Assembly: GCA_024635855.1 (NCBI GenBank)
Contig: JAGXHZ010000046.1
Span: 1-64,000 of the forward strand
Length of the DNA stretch: 64,000 bases
Direction of reading: 5' to 3'
Source: Sulfuricurvum sp.
Lineage (GTDB): Bacteria; Campylobacterota; Campylobacteria; Campylobacterales; Sulfurimonadaceae
The position numbers were made by a program, and so were the translations under genes. The first letter of the stretch is position 1. Every line of letters starts with the position of its first letter. This document shows, in pieces, positions 27,850-37,167 of the stretch. The notes below the pieces were generated by a model. The model made no database searches and had not been told where the DNA came from. It saw only the letters and a program-made list of their open reading frames with translations.

Positions 27850-28384
27850 ATTTTTAGAAAGCGAAAATATATATTTAAAAAAATTATCTGCAGATGATGA
27901 TTTGACCAATTACTTAGAGATGGTCAATGAGGTCAAAGAACTTCTTTTCATAGATGACGTTGGAAGGTTCCCCTTAAATAAAAAAGATTTGATACATTAT
28001 ATTGATAATGTATCTGGCCTATTTTTATCTATATTTAATACAAACAATGAACATGTAGGTAACATTAGGGTGACTAATGTTCATCCGATTAACAAGCATT
28101 GTTCACTTGGTATTTTATTAAATAAAAACTATAGATCCAAAGGCTATGCGAAAGAAGCGTGCAAACTGGTAATTGAACACTTATTTATGCACTTAAATGT
28201 GCATAGAATTGAATTATATGTTGCTAGTAACAATATACCAGCGATAAAACTATATGAAAACTTAGGATTTATACAAGAAGGTATTAAGAGAGAAGCCATA
28301 TGGATTAATGGCAAATACGATGATTTATTGGTATACTCCACATTATTTCATGAATTTAGAAGGGGTGTAAACAATGTTCAGTAG
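27842..28384 (+). CDS. GNAT N-acetyltransferase (RimJ/RimL type)
   Basis: A 180-residue acetyltransferase. The acetyl-CoA pyrophosphate loop is LLNKNYRSKGYAKEACKLV, followed by VASNNIPAIKLYENLGFIQEG, both hallmarks of the RimJ-like GNAT group. Similar enzymes N-acetylate amino sugars in nonulosonic acid pathways (for example PseH). It could acetylate the amino group introduced by the KdnA-like enzyme. Overlaps the carbamoyltransferase by 8 bases. Confidence 0.8.
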   Translation: MDKFLESENIYLKKLSADDDLTNYLEMVNEVKELLFIDDVGRFPLNKKDLIHYIDNVSGLFLSIFNTNNEHVGNIRVTNVHPINKHCSLGILLNKNYRSKGYAKEACKLVIEHLFMHLNVHRIELYVASNNIPAIKLYENLGFIQEGIKREAIWINGKYDDLLVYSTLFHEFRRGVNNVQ

Positions 28385-29222
28385 TTCCAAACTCTATCTC
28401 GAAAATGGTTTATGTGTCATGAAGGATGTAATAGAAAAGGACATCATCAAAAATCTTCGACAAGAGATTGTAGATGTAATTAATGAAGCCTCTAACGAAA
28501 AAGTACAGTATGATGGCACAAAAGATAGTTTCATGCAAGAAACTACCAAAACTTTATGGAAAATAGTAAATGATGAGCCTAGTAAACGTAATTTGATCTA
28601 TAAATATATTCAAAGAGCCCCTTCGCTTTATGAACTTGCCAACTTAGATGTCCTAAGAGATTTTGCAAAAAATATAGGGATGAAAAAACCCAGCGTCCGA
28701 GAAATAAAAGTGCAAATGTATATGCCTTGGGAAAAACTGTTTTTTCAATGCTGTCATCAAGATATAAACTCATTGGATTCGGAAAACAGCGTAACATTCT
28801 GGTTTCCGCTGCATTACGTGGCAGAACACGCAGCAGTCAGCTATCATAAATTCTCTCATAAAGAAGGGGCGATTAAACACGATGAATATATTGATGAAGA
28901 AAATGGGGTATATAATGCATGTGTCCCAAAAAAACTTCAAGACAAATACCCAATAATTGAAAAAGCGGTAGTAGATGAGGGAGATTTAATCGCACTTAAC
29001 AGAATGGTCTTTCATACATCCCCAAAATTTGAGGATCAAAAATGGGCTAGATGGACTGTCTTGGTCAGATATGATGACATCGAAGGTAATGGTTTATACA
29101 ACAATACCACCAAATATGAAGACTGCACCCCCTTCAATTTAGAACGATACAATACAGAAATTTTGCCGAAAGTCAGGGAATTTCTAAGCAAAAAACCAAA
29201 AATACAGTGGAAAGAACAATAA
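28374..29222 (+). CDS. Phytanoyl-CoA dioxygenase (PhyH) family protein
   Basis: A 282-residue Fe(II)/2-oxoglutarate-type oxygenase. The iron facial triad fits H128 and D130 (CCHQDIN) and distal H214 (MVFHTSP), with R226 as the likely 2-oxoglutarate ligand. Members hydroxylate, epimerise or desaturate small molecules, and some occur in sugar pathways. Here it could hydroxylate the module 1 sugar. Start ATG overlaps the GNAT gene by 11 bases. Confidence 0.75.
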   Translation: MFSSSKLYLENGLCVMKDVIEKDIIKNLRQEIVDVINEASNEKVQYDGTKDSFMQETTKTLWKIVNDEPSKRNLIYKYIQRAPSLYELANLDVLRDFAKNIGMKKPSVREIKVQMYMPWEKLFFQCCHQDINSLDSENSVTFWFPLHYVAEHAAVSYHKFSHKEGAIKHDEYIDEENGVYNACVPKKLQDKYPIIEKAVVDEGDLIALNRMVFHTSPKFEDQKWARWTVLVRYDDIEGNGLYNNTTKYEDCTPFNLERYNTEILPKVREFLSKKPKIQWKEQ

Positions 29223-30124
29223 TGTTTATATTAAAAAACTATTTTAGACAATATAACAATGATCAAGCAATTGATAATTACAAAGAATTTTATAAACAGT
29301 TCAGCAATGAAAGAGAATTCGGTGGAAATTTTTCAAGCTTGGATCATCTAATACAAAATAGGTTTACCAGTATTTTTGGCCATATCAATAATATCATTCT
29401 AAGGAAAAGACCAAAAAAAATTTTGGACATGGGATGTGGTAACGGAATAAATTTACAATTTTCAGATTGTTACCATCGCTATTTAGAATATTTTGCAATA
29501 GATTATGCAGAAAAAACCGTAGAAACAGCTAAAGCAACTTATCCTAATGCAAAAATCAGCTGTATGGATGCATTTAATATGTCATTTGAAGATAAAAGTT
29601 TTGACATGGTTATTTTATCAAGCGTCTATATATTATATGAAAAAAAAGAAGATAGAATAAAACTATTAAATGAAGCAAAGCGTGTTTTAAAAGATGACGG
29701 TGTTTTGGTTTTAAATGTATGGAATGAAGCACCCATGATCAAGTTCTCCATATTTATATCTGAGATTATCGCAAAATTCAAGAAGATTAAATTGCCGCAA
29801 GACTTTATGGGATATATGTTCACGCACAGTGATATTAAGTCTGAGATATCGCTAGCTGGATTCCATTTAACTGAAACAATCTTCACCGCAAAAGATCATG
29901 GTGTTCTGGATAGTGTCCGGTATCTACGGTTGGAAAGATACAACAGAAATTTCAAAAATCAAAAACAAGAAAATTTGTCTTTTTCTCAAAATATCGAATC
30001 TGATATCGCACAAACATCAGGTTCTAAACTATTAACAAAAATTCTTTTTAATATTTCTAAGCTATTCCCTTCTCTTTTCTATTTCTATAGCATAAATCTT
30101 TTAACTAAAGAAATTGAGCAATAG
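29222..30124 (+). CDS. Class I SAM methyltransferase (module 1)
   Basis: A 300-residue methyltransferase with motif I ILDMGCGNGINL (67-78), acidic post-I FAIDYAEKTVE and motif VLKDDGVLVLNVWNE. The ATG at 29222 overlaps the PhyH stop (TAATG) and is preferred to a GTG at 29207. The C-terminus has a hydrophobic segment (LFNISKLFPSLFYFYS) that might touch the membrane. It precedes a GT-B-like protein, a pairing seen four times in this locus. Confidence 0.75.
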   Translation: MFILKNYFRQYNNDQAIDNYKEFYKQFSNEREFGGNFSSLDHLIQNRFTSIFGHINNIILRKRPKKILDMGCGNGINLQFSDCYHRYLEYFAIDYAEKTVETAKATYPNAKISCMDAFNMSFEDKSFDMVILSSVYILYEKKEDRIKLLNEAKRVLKDDGVLVLNVWNEAPMIKFSIFISEIIAKFKKIKLPQDFMGYMFTHSDIKSEISLAGFHLTETIFTAKDHGVLDSVRYLRLERYNRNFKNQKQENLSFSQNIESDIAQTSGSKLLTKILFNISKLFPSLFYFYSINLLTKEIEQ

Positions 30125-30135
30125 ACCAAATATTA

Positions 30136-31596
30136 ATGAATTATTTTGAAAAATCGAAACGGTTATACAATGAAAGATTAAATTTATTTTTAACGATTGA
30201 AAAAATAATCTCTCATAATTATAATATTGAACCCGTTTATATTAGAGACACTATCAAAAGAAGATTAGCGGCAGAAAGCACAAATATCGATATAAAAGTA
30301 AGTTTTGTCAAGTCCTTTGCCCTTTACTACCTCATAATAGGGTATTTTCTTATAATGTCTATTATTGGTAAAAATAACTCTGTAATCAAACGCGATATCC
30401 TGTACGATATGTTTGGTGACAATATTTTTTCAAGATTTTATAAAAAAATTAATACTAATTTAAATACTTTTCAAAAAGAAATAATCTATGATTATAGTGT
30501 GACAAAAAAAAACTTATCTAGATATCTTACTTCAAATACTCATTCACATATACGGCAAAATAAATATTTTTTCGAAAAAAATATTTCAAAAAAAATATTC
30601 CTTTCAGAAAAAAATAATTTTTTTGTATATTTCTCTCTTTCCAAACAATACCAAATGGATGTTGTCTTATTTCTTTTAAAAATTTTAAAAGAAATTGCTT
30701 TACATGAAACATACTCTATTGGACTCAACGCATTAATCCTTCTTAGCGCCAATGACAATAGTTTTTCAGCATTAAAATATTATATCTATAAAAAGAATGG
30801 CATTAAAAATATAATGTTAATTCAAAATGGTGCCAGAGGTGTAAATGTAGAACAGTTTTGTGGTGATTTATATACATATTGTGATTATTATTTTGCTTAT
30901 GGTGAACTCTCCTTAAAAAATCAGAAAGGAATGCATTGTAAAAATAAATATGCAACAGGGAGCTTATTATTATCAAATCAACAAAGCACAATAAATCAAT
31001 ATGATTTGCTCTTCCTCGAACAATTCTGTATGAATGAGAAAGATTTGAATGGTTTTAAAAATGCAACATTTGAAGTGTACCAAAAGATTTTGCATAATTT
31101 AGTTGAATTTTCAAATGCACATAAAGATCTAAAAATTATATATATGGTTAATGAAAATAAAAGGGGCCTAAAACATAGCCCCTCAAATTGGTACGCTCCT
31201 TTTATACCTAAAATTGATGAAATTTTAGAGCATGGTAACATATTAGTCGATTATGGAGATAAAAATAGCCCTTATGATTTACTTTTAAAATCAAAACTGG
31301 TTGTAGTTTACTCTTCCGGCATTGGTGCAGAAGCGATTGGAATAGATAAAAATGTTCTATTTTTAAATTATAACCAATTGGATTTCATTCCTCATGAAAA
31401 TGAAAATTGCGTTTTGACGGATGACTCATTTAATGCCTTTGAAATGAAAATATTAAATATGTTAAGCTTGAGTCGTGAAGAACACATCTCTTTGAATACA
31501 AAAGTTAAAGAGAATTATATGAATTTTAAGGATGATGTTTCAGATATAATTACATCAATCATATATAATTTAAGAGAAGAAGTATCTTATGAATAA
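30136..31596 (+). CDS. GT-B-like putative surface-sugar transferase (module 1)
   Basis: A 486-residue, very AT-rich gene whose product I do not recognise at family level. The C-terminal half looks like the nucleotide lobe of a GT-B glycosyltransferase: IMLIQNGARG, FAYGELS, KNKYATGS, and near the end LVVVYSSGIGAEAIG followed by a beta strand, comparable with capsule and teichoic-acid type transferases. The N-terminal half is unlike anything I know. It is coupled to the following aminotransferase by an 8-base overlap. Transfer of the module 1 CMP-sugar is an inference. An A9 run lies at 30504-30512. Confidence 0.5.
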   Translation: MNYFEKSKRLYNERLNLFLTIEKIISHNYNIEPVYIRDTIKRRLAAESTNIDIKVSFVKSFALYYLIIGYFLIMSIIGKNNSVIKRDILYDMFGDNIFSRFYKKINTNLNTFQKEIIYDYSVTKKNLSRYLTSNTHSHIRQNKYFFEKNISKKIFLSEKNNFFVYFSLSKQYQMDVVLFLLKILKEIALHETYSIGLNALILLSANDNSFSALKYYIYKKNGIKNIMLIQNGARGVNVEQFCGDLYTYCDYYFAYGELSLKNQKGMHCKNKYATGSLLLSNQQSTINQYDLLFLEQFCMNEKDLNGFKNATFEVYQKILHNLVEFSNAHKDLKIIYMVNENKRGLKHSPSNWYAPFIPKIDEILEHGNILVDYGDKNSPYDLLLKSKLVVVYSSGIGAEAIGIDKNVLFLNYNQLDFIPHENENCVLTDDSFNAFEMKILNMLSLSREEHISLNTKVKENYMNFKDDVSDIITSIIYNLREEVSYE

Positions 31597-32935
31597 TAAC
31601 TTGATAGACAAAGTCAGTAGTCTCATACAACTCAAAATCGACAGCACGGAAAAAATAAAAAATAACTTTGAAAACCTTGTTTATAACGAGGGATATGATT
31701 TATCGAAACCAAATTTATACATAGAAAGTGCCTCAGGTGCGTATATCAAAGATATCGATTCAAACGAGTACATTGATATGACTATAGGAGCCGGGAGCAA
31801 TATACTCGGACACGCTTCACCTGTCATTACCCAAAATATTAAAGAACAAATCGACAAAGGGAGTATATACACCATCCCCAACCTGTATACTCATAAACTG
31901 ACAAAAATACTCAAAGAAGCCATACCCCATTATGACGGTTTTGTTTATTGTAATAGTGGTTCAGAGGCAACCTTACGTGCCATGAGGATAGCCAGAGCCT
32001 ATACGGGCAAAACCAAAATAGCCATTTTTAGCGGTAGCTGGCATGGAACACATGACAACGCATTGGTCAGCGATGATTTTCGTACTGATAAAGACCATCC
32101 AAAAGGGGTATTGCTGTCCGAGGGGATTCCGCAAGATGTATTAAATCATATTGTTATTGTCCCTTATAATGAGGAGAGTTCCTTTAACCTATTGGAGCAG
32201 CATAAAGGTGAACTTGCCATGGTATTGATCGAGCCTTCCCAAGGTTCGAACCCTCGAGACGATATGCAAGGGTATCTACTCAGACTTAAAGAGTTTTGCG
32301 TCAAAAACAACATTTTGTTGGGATTTGATGAAATAATTACCGGCTTCAGGGTGGCTTTCGGCGGTGCCCAAGAGTACTATGGTATCGAAGCAGATATCGC
32401 TACCTATGGGAAAACAGCCGGCGGAGGCTTCCCTATAGGTATTGTCGGCGGTAAAAAAAGTGTAATGGATACGATCAAGGCCAAAGGGATCTATATGGGA
32501 GGGACCTATTCGGCCAATCCTATTACCATGTGTGCCGGATATAGCTTAATGAAATATATTTCAGATCATAAAAATACTTTTTATAAAACGTTGGACCAAA
32601 GAGCAAAGACCATTAAAAACACCATCAATAACTTTTGTATTGAGAATTCGATACCCGTAAGAATTTATGGGATAAGCTCTATGCTGAGACTCATATTTAC
32701 AAGTTACAACATACACTCAAGATGGGACCGAGATCATCAAGAAATCCCCCAAGACTTACAAGCAATCTTTTATAATAGCTTATTAGCGGATGGAATTTAT
32801 ATAGCAGGAAACAGAATATTGTTCTTATCTATTGAACATACGGATGAGATAGTTAATAAATTTATTACAGTTACGATGCAGACTTTGCAAAAAATGAAAA
32901 CTGACGGGGTTTTCAAAGAGGAAAGACATGGCTAA
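31589..32935 (+). CDS. Class III PLP aminotransferase (GSA-aminotransferase-like)
   Basis: A 448-residue fold type I enzyme related to glutamate-1-semialdehyde aminomutase. CNSGSEATLRAMRIAR (121-136) and SWHGTHD bind the PLP phosphate, D247 (GFDEIITGFR) contacts the pyridine nitrogen and K275 (TYGKTAGGGFPIG) is the Schiff-base lysine. It is not in a heme gene context; it begins the LegB-NeuB-SpsF module and may replace the DegT-type LegC aminotransferase. Homologues occur beside cytidylyltransferases in glycan loci. Confidence 0.75.
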   Translation: MNNNLIDKVSSLIQLKIDSTEKIKNNFENLVYNEGYDLSKPNLYIESASGAYIKDIDSNEYIDMTIGAGSNILGHASPVITQNIKEQIDKGSIYTIPNLYTHKLTKILKEAIPHYDGFVYCNSGSEATLRAMRIARAYTGKTKIAIFSGSWHGTHDNALVSDDFRTDKDHPKGVLLSEGIPQDVLNHIVIVPYNEESSFNLLEQHKGELAMVLIEPSQGSNPRDDMQGYLLRLKEFCVKNNILLGFDEIITGFRVAFGGAQEYYGIEADIATYGKTAGGGFPIGIVGGKKSVMDTIKAKGIYMGGTYSANPITMCAGYSLMKYISDHKNTFYKTLDQRAKTIKNTINNFCIENSIPVRIYGISSMLRLIFTSYNIHSRWDRDHQEIPQDLQAIFYNSLLADGIYIAGNRILFLSIEHTDEIVNKFITVTMQTLQKMKTDGVFKEERHG

Positions 32936-33908
32936 TATATTGGTAACTGGCGCAGATGGATTTATAGGCTCCCATCTAACAGAGATGCTGGTGAAAAGCG
33001 GGCATCACGTTAAAGCATTGTCTCAATACAATTCTTTTAATTATTGGGGTTGGCTAGAAGATATTCAGTGCTTGAACGACATAGAAGTCTTAAGCGGCGA
33101 TATAAGAGACCCCCATTATTGCAAGCATATCACGAAAGATATAGATATTGTTTATCACTTAGCTGCGTTAATTGCCATTCCCTATTCATATGTTGCCCCA
33201 AGTAGTTATGTGGACACAAATATCAATGGAACGCTTAATATTGTACAGGCATGTTTAGACAACAATGTTTCAAGAGTAATACATACATCGACCAGTGAAG
33301 TATATGGAACGGCACAATATGTCCCTATCGATGAAAACCATCCTCTTCAGCCCCAGTCACCCTACAGTGCCAGTAAAATAGGTGCTGACAGCATGGCAAT
33401 GAGTTTTTATAATGCATTTAATCTCCCTGTTACCATTGCTAGACCCTTTAATACCTATGGCCCGAGACAATCAGCACGCGCGGTAATACCTACTATTATT
33501 ACCCAAATTGCCAACGGTATGAAAGAGATCAAATTAGGTGATATAACCCCTACAAGAGATTTCAACTACGTTGAAGACACATGCCGAGGGTTTATTGCCC
33601 TAGCTGATAGTGAAAAAACAATCGGTGAAGTTGTCAACATAGGCTCAAACTACGAAATAAGCATAGCCGATACCCTTGATTTAATCAAAGAACTCATGCA
33701 AAGTGATGTAGAGTTCATTACGGACCAACAAAGAATTAGACCTGACAAATCGGAAGTGTTAAGGCTGTGGTGTGATAATACAAAAATAGAAAAACTTACA
33801 GGATTTAAACCGATATATTCGATTAGAGATGGTTTAGATAAAACAATTCAGTGGTTTTTAGACGAAAATAACCTGAAAAAATATAAAGCTGGAATATACA
33901 ATGTCTAA
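32928..33908 (+). CDS. legB: NAD-dependent sugar-nucleotide 4,6-dehydratase, LegB-like
   Basis: A 326-residue extended SDR. The Rossmann loop is GADGFIGSH (8-16), the catalytic region TSTSEVYGT (120-128) and Y146/K150 (SPYSASKIG). The stretch QYNSFNYWGWLED (33-45) is characteristic of the LegB group, GDP-GlcNAc 4,6-dehydratases of legionaminic acid synthesis. It sits directly before a nucleotidyltransferase that could supply the sugar nucleotide. Confidence 0.8.
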   Translation: MANILVTGADGFIGSHLTEMLVKSGHHVKALSQYNSFNYWGWLEDIQCLNDIEVLSGDIRDPHYCKHITKDIDIVYHLAALIAIPYSYVAPSSYVDTNINGTLNIVQACLDNNVSRVIHTSTSEVYGTAQYVPIDENHPLQPQSPYSASKIGADSMAMSFYNAFNLPVTIARPFNTYGPRQSARAVIPTIITQIANGMKEIKLGDITPTRDFNYVEDTCRGFIALADSEKTIGEVVNIGSNYEISIADTLDLIKELMQSDVEFITDQQRIRPDKSEVLRLWCDNTKIEKLTGFKPIYSIRDGLDKTIQWFLDENNLKKYKAGIYNV

Positions 33909-34611
33909 AAGAGCTGTAATTCTAGCTGGCGGAAAAGGAACAAGGCTTAGACCATACACCGTTGTGTTGCCAAAACCGCTTATGCCTATCGGTGATTACC
34001 CTATTCTGGAAGTTATTATACGACAGCTCGTTCAACATCAGTTCACCCATATCACTATGGCTGTAAACCATCAAGCAGAGCTAATTCAGGCTTTTTTCGG
34101 CAATGGTTCTAAATGGGGAATCAACATCGACTACTCATTAGAAGATAAGCCATTAAGCACAATGGCACCGCTTAAGTTGATAAAGGATTTACCTGATAAC
34201 TTTCTTGTTATGAACGGTGACATTCTTACCGATCTTAACTTTAGTAATTTTTATAACAACCATGTTAAAAGCAAAAATATATTTACAATCTCTTCTTATC
34301 AGAGAGAAGTTAAGTCTGAATTCGGTGTTTTAGATATCGATGAAGCGAATACCTTAACGGGATTTAGAGAAAAACCTGTTAATGTTTATGATGTCAGCAT
34401 GGGAATTTATATGGTTTCCAAAGAAGCGGTTCAAGCGATCCCTGAAAATACATTTTATGGATTTGACCATTTAATGTTGGATTTAATGCGAGATGGAAAA
34501 AAACCGAAAGTAGAAAAATTCAATGGCTATTGGTTAGATATAGGCAGACCTGACGATTATATCCAAGCAATCGACGAATTTGATACTATGAAAGAAAAAT
34601 TTATTAAATGA
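33901..34611 (+). CDS. Sugar-1-phosphate nucleotidyltransferase (PtmE/GlmU-like)
   Basis: A 236-residue nucleotidyltransferase. The signature LAGGKGTRLRPYT (8-20) with PKPLMPIGDYPILE, and VMNGDILTDLNF, shows a sugar-nucleotide pyrophosphorylase. In Campylobacter legionaminic acid synthesis the PtmE enzyme makes GDP-GlcNAc for LegB; the neighbour here is a LegB homologue, which supports the same job, although this protein lacks PtmE's extra N-terminal CBS domains. Confidence 0.75.
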   Translation: MSKRAVILAGGKGTRLRPYTVVLPKPLMPIGDYPILEVIIRQLVQHQFTHITMAVNHQAELIQAFFGNGSKWGINIDYSLEDKPLSTMAPLKLIKDLPDNFLVMNGDILTDLNFSNFYNNHVKSKNIFTISSYQREVKSEFGVLDIDEANTLTGFREKPVNVYDVSMGIYMVSKEAVQAIPENTFYGFDHLMLDLMRDGKKPKVEKFNGYWLDIGRPDDYIQAIDEFDTMKEKFIK

Positions 34612-35486
34612 AATCGGTTTTAGTGACTGGAGCCGGCGGTTTTATTGGAACACCCCTTGCAGATGTTCTTGAAAAGAACGGTTTTGATGTCATAAAACTT
34701 GATACTTCACGTGGGGATATTGTAGACCTTGATTTGATTCATGAGTATAAAGATAAAAATATTGACCACATTTTTCATTTGGCTTCAAAAACATTTGTTC
34801 CGGATAGCTGGGAACATCCAATGGACTTTTATAAAACATCGGTTATCGGAACCGGTAATATTTTGGAATTATGCAGAGATAAAAAAGCATCAATCACGTA
34901 TGTCAGTGCTTATGTATATGGGGTTCCGGAAAAATTACCCATATCAGAAAACGATAAGATCTTATCCAATAATCCATACGCCCATTCCAAGTATTTGGCA
35001 GAAGAACTGTGTCGATTTTATTCAGAATTTTATGATATACACGTAACCATAGCCAGGCCATTTAATATTTATGGAAAAAATCAGAAAGAAATGTTTTTAA
35101 TTCCTTATATTATTAAGCAAGTACTGAATGAAAAAACAATACGTGTCAAAGATTTAAATCCAAAAAGAGACTACATTTATTTAGATGACCTCGTCAGCGG
35201 GTTGATAAAAACGCTAGATGCCAATAAGAAGTTTTCTATTTTTAACTTCGGTTCCGGAGAAGGAAAAAGCGTCAAAGAGATTATAGAGATTGTTCAAGAA
35301 GTGGCTGGTACGCATAAACCTGTTATCTCCGAAGAGCAGGAAAGAAAAAATGAAGTCATGAATGTCATTGCCGACATAACCAAAGCCAAAAAGGATTTAA
35401 ACTGGAAGCCTGTTTTCAGTTTCAAAGATGGAATTTCGGATATTTTAAACCACCTAAATCAAAATCTTAGTGAGGAAAAATGTTAA
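34608..35486 (+). CDS. NAD-dependent sugar epimerase/dehydratase (SDR)
   Basis: A 292-residue extended SDR with GAGGFIGTP (8-16), IFHLASKTFVPDSWE, and catalytic YAHSK (about 128-132), then ARPFNIYG and KRDYIYLDD typical of sugar-nucleotide epimerases. It may reduce or epimerise the 4-keto sugar from the LegB-like enzyme. ATGA overlap with the upstream nucleotidyltransferase. Confidence 0.75.
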   Translation: MKSVLVTGAGGFIGTPLADVLEKNGFDVIKLDTSRGDIVDLDLIHEYKDKNIDHIFHLASKTFVPDSWEHPMDFYKTSVIGTGNILELCRDKKASITYVSAYVYGVPEKLPISENDKILSNNPYAHSKYLAEELCRFYSEFYDIHVTIARPFNIYGKNQKEMFLIPYIIKQVLNEKTIRVKDLNPKRDYIYLDDLVSGLIKTLDANKKFSIFNFGSGEGKSVKEIIEIVQEVAGTHKPVISEEQERKNEVMNVIADITKAKKDLNWKPVFSFKDGISDILNHLNQNLSEEKC

Positions 35487-36496
35487 AAAATTTCAAACAA
35501 GAGCGATGTTATATTATTGCTGAAATAGGTGGAAACTTTACCACTTTTGAAGAGGCAAAAAAACTGGTCGATTTGGCTTATGAATCCGGGGTAGATGCCG
35601 TAAAACTTCAAACCTATAAAGCAGATACGATCGTCACGAAAACAGCCAAATTTGATCTTGACAATGTTGAAAACATCTTACAATGCGAACTTTTTGAAAA
35701 ATACCAAATCGATTATGAACTTCATAAAAAAGTCTTTGATTACATTGACATGAAAGGTCTCGATTGGTTTTCAACTCCATCGCATAAAACGGATGTCGAT
35801 ATGCTCGATGAATTAGGCGTTCCAGCCCACAAACTTGGTGCCGATGATGCCACAAATTTGCCTTTCATTCAATATGTCGCTTCCAAACAAAAACCGGTTC
35901 TTCTATCAAGCGGCATGAGTACTCTTGAAGAAGTACGTGAAATGGTTAATGCCTGCCTTGAGGTGGGAAACGATCAAATCATTCTATTTCATACCGTATC
36001 AAATTATCCCACTTACCCTGATCAAGTCAATTTATTGGCCATGCAAACTCTCAAACATGAATTTCCTTTTCTAACTGTGGGATTTTCTGATCATACTATT
36101 GGGGTAACAGCATGTTTCGCAGCGGCTTGCATGGGTGCAGAAGTCGTTGAAAAACATTTTACGCATGACAAAGAGGCGGAAGGTCCAGATCATCAACTCT
36201 CAGCAAATCCTCAAGAGATGAAAGAAATCGTAGATCGAATAAGAGAATTTGAGATCATGAAAGGAACTGGGGCGAAAAGACCTGTTGGCAAAGAGATAAC
36301 AAACAGACTTAAAAATCGAAAAAGTATTGTAAGTACCAAAAAGATAAAAAAAGGTGAAGCACTTACCGACGACAATATTGATATCAAACGCCCTGGGCAT
36401 GGAATTGAACCGAAATACTGGGATACCATTTTGGGCAAAACAGCTTTTCGTGACATTGAAACCGATGAAGTGCTTTCATGGGGCGATGTACATTGA
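35480..36496 (+). CDS. NeuB-family nonulosonic acid synthase (module 2)
   Basis: A 338-residue PEP-dependent synthase of the NeuB/LegI/PseI family. CYIIAEIGGNFTTFEEA, AVKLQTYKADTI, STPSHKTDVD, KLGADDATNLPF, the Mn ligands in GFSDHTIG and VEKHFTHDKEAEGPDHQLS, and a SAF domain (about 280-336, RKSIVSTKKIKKGE) are all visible. It keeps the normal GPDH segment, unlike the module 1 paralogue at 21655. The product is probably a legionaminic-type acid, judged by the LegB neighbour. Confidence 0.87.
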   Translation: MLKNFKQERCYIIAEIGGNFTTFEEAKKLVDLAYESGVDAVKLQTYKADTIVTKTAKFDLDNVENILQCELFEKYQIDYELHKKVFDYIDMKGLDWFSTPSHKTDVDMLDELGVPAHKLGADDATNLPFIQYVASKQKPVLLSSGMSTLEEVREMVNACLEVGNDQIILFHTVSNYPTYPDQVNLLAMQTLKHEFPFLTVGFSDHTIGVTACFAAACMGAEVVEKHFTHDKEAEGPDHQLSANPQEMKEIVDRIREFEIMKGTGAKRPVGKEITNRLKNRKSIVSTKKIKKGEALTDDNIDIKRPGHGIEPKYWDTILGKTAFRDIETDEVLSWGDVH

Positions 36497-37167
36497 TTGG
36501 GATAATAATTCAAGCACGTATGGGTTCTACCCGATTGCCCGGAAAGGTTCTCAAAAATATCGGAACCAAGAATCTGTTAGAACACATACTTTTTCGACTA
36601 TCCAAACTCCGACACCAAGTTAAGATTGTTATTGCAACAACGGATTTAGACCAAGACACCATAATCAATGAATTCTGTATAAAAAACGATATCTCCTGCT
36701 TTAGAGGAAATGAAACGAATGTTCTTGAGCGCTACTATCACTGTGCGAAAGAAAATAACTTCGACCATATTATTAGATTAACTGGTGACAACCCATTGAC
36801 GGACATAGAAGAATTGGATAATCTAATTGCCTTGCATTTAAATACCAATGCCGACTATTCACGCTCTTTTGCGGTACTGCCAAAAGGGGTAGGCGCTGAA
36901 ATCTTCACATTCGAAGCGCTTGAAACAAGCTATTACAAATCAAGCAAACCGAATCACTTTGAACATGTCAATGAATATATTGAAGAGAATGAATCTGAAT
37001 TTACTATTGCTGAGCTTGAAGCATCAAAGGGCAAGAATAGACCCGATTTAAGTTTGACCGTTGATACCCTAGACGATTATGAAAAGGTATGTTTTATCAT
37101 AATGACTTCCAAAAACGAGTATATAAGAACTGAAGAGGCAATTGAGTTATGTTTGCTGTATGTTTAG
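36493..37167 (+). CDS. SpsF-type cytidylyltransferase (module 2)
   Basis: A 224-residue CMP-ulosonate synthetase candidate. The loop GIIIQARMGSTRLPGK near the N-terminus, FRGNETNVLERYYHCA and LTGDNPLTD are intact. I start it at TTG 36493, which overlaps the neuB stop (TTGA) and gives the usual SpsF N-terminus. An in-frame ATG at 36478 would add five residues. It takes the place of LegF. Confidence 0.78.
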   Translation: MIGIIIQARMGSTRLPGKVLKNIGTKNLLEHILFRLSKLRHQVKIVIATTDLDQDTIINEFCIKNDISCFRGNETNVLERYYHCAKENNFDHIIRLTGDNPLTDIEELDNLIALHLNTNADYSRSFAVLPKGVGAEIFTFEALETSYYKSSKPNHFEHVNEYIEENESEFTIAELEASKGKNRPDLSLTVDTLDDYEKVCFIIMTSKNEYIRTEEAIELCLLYV

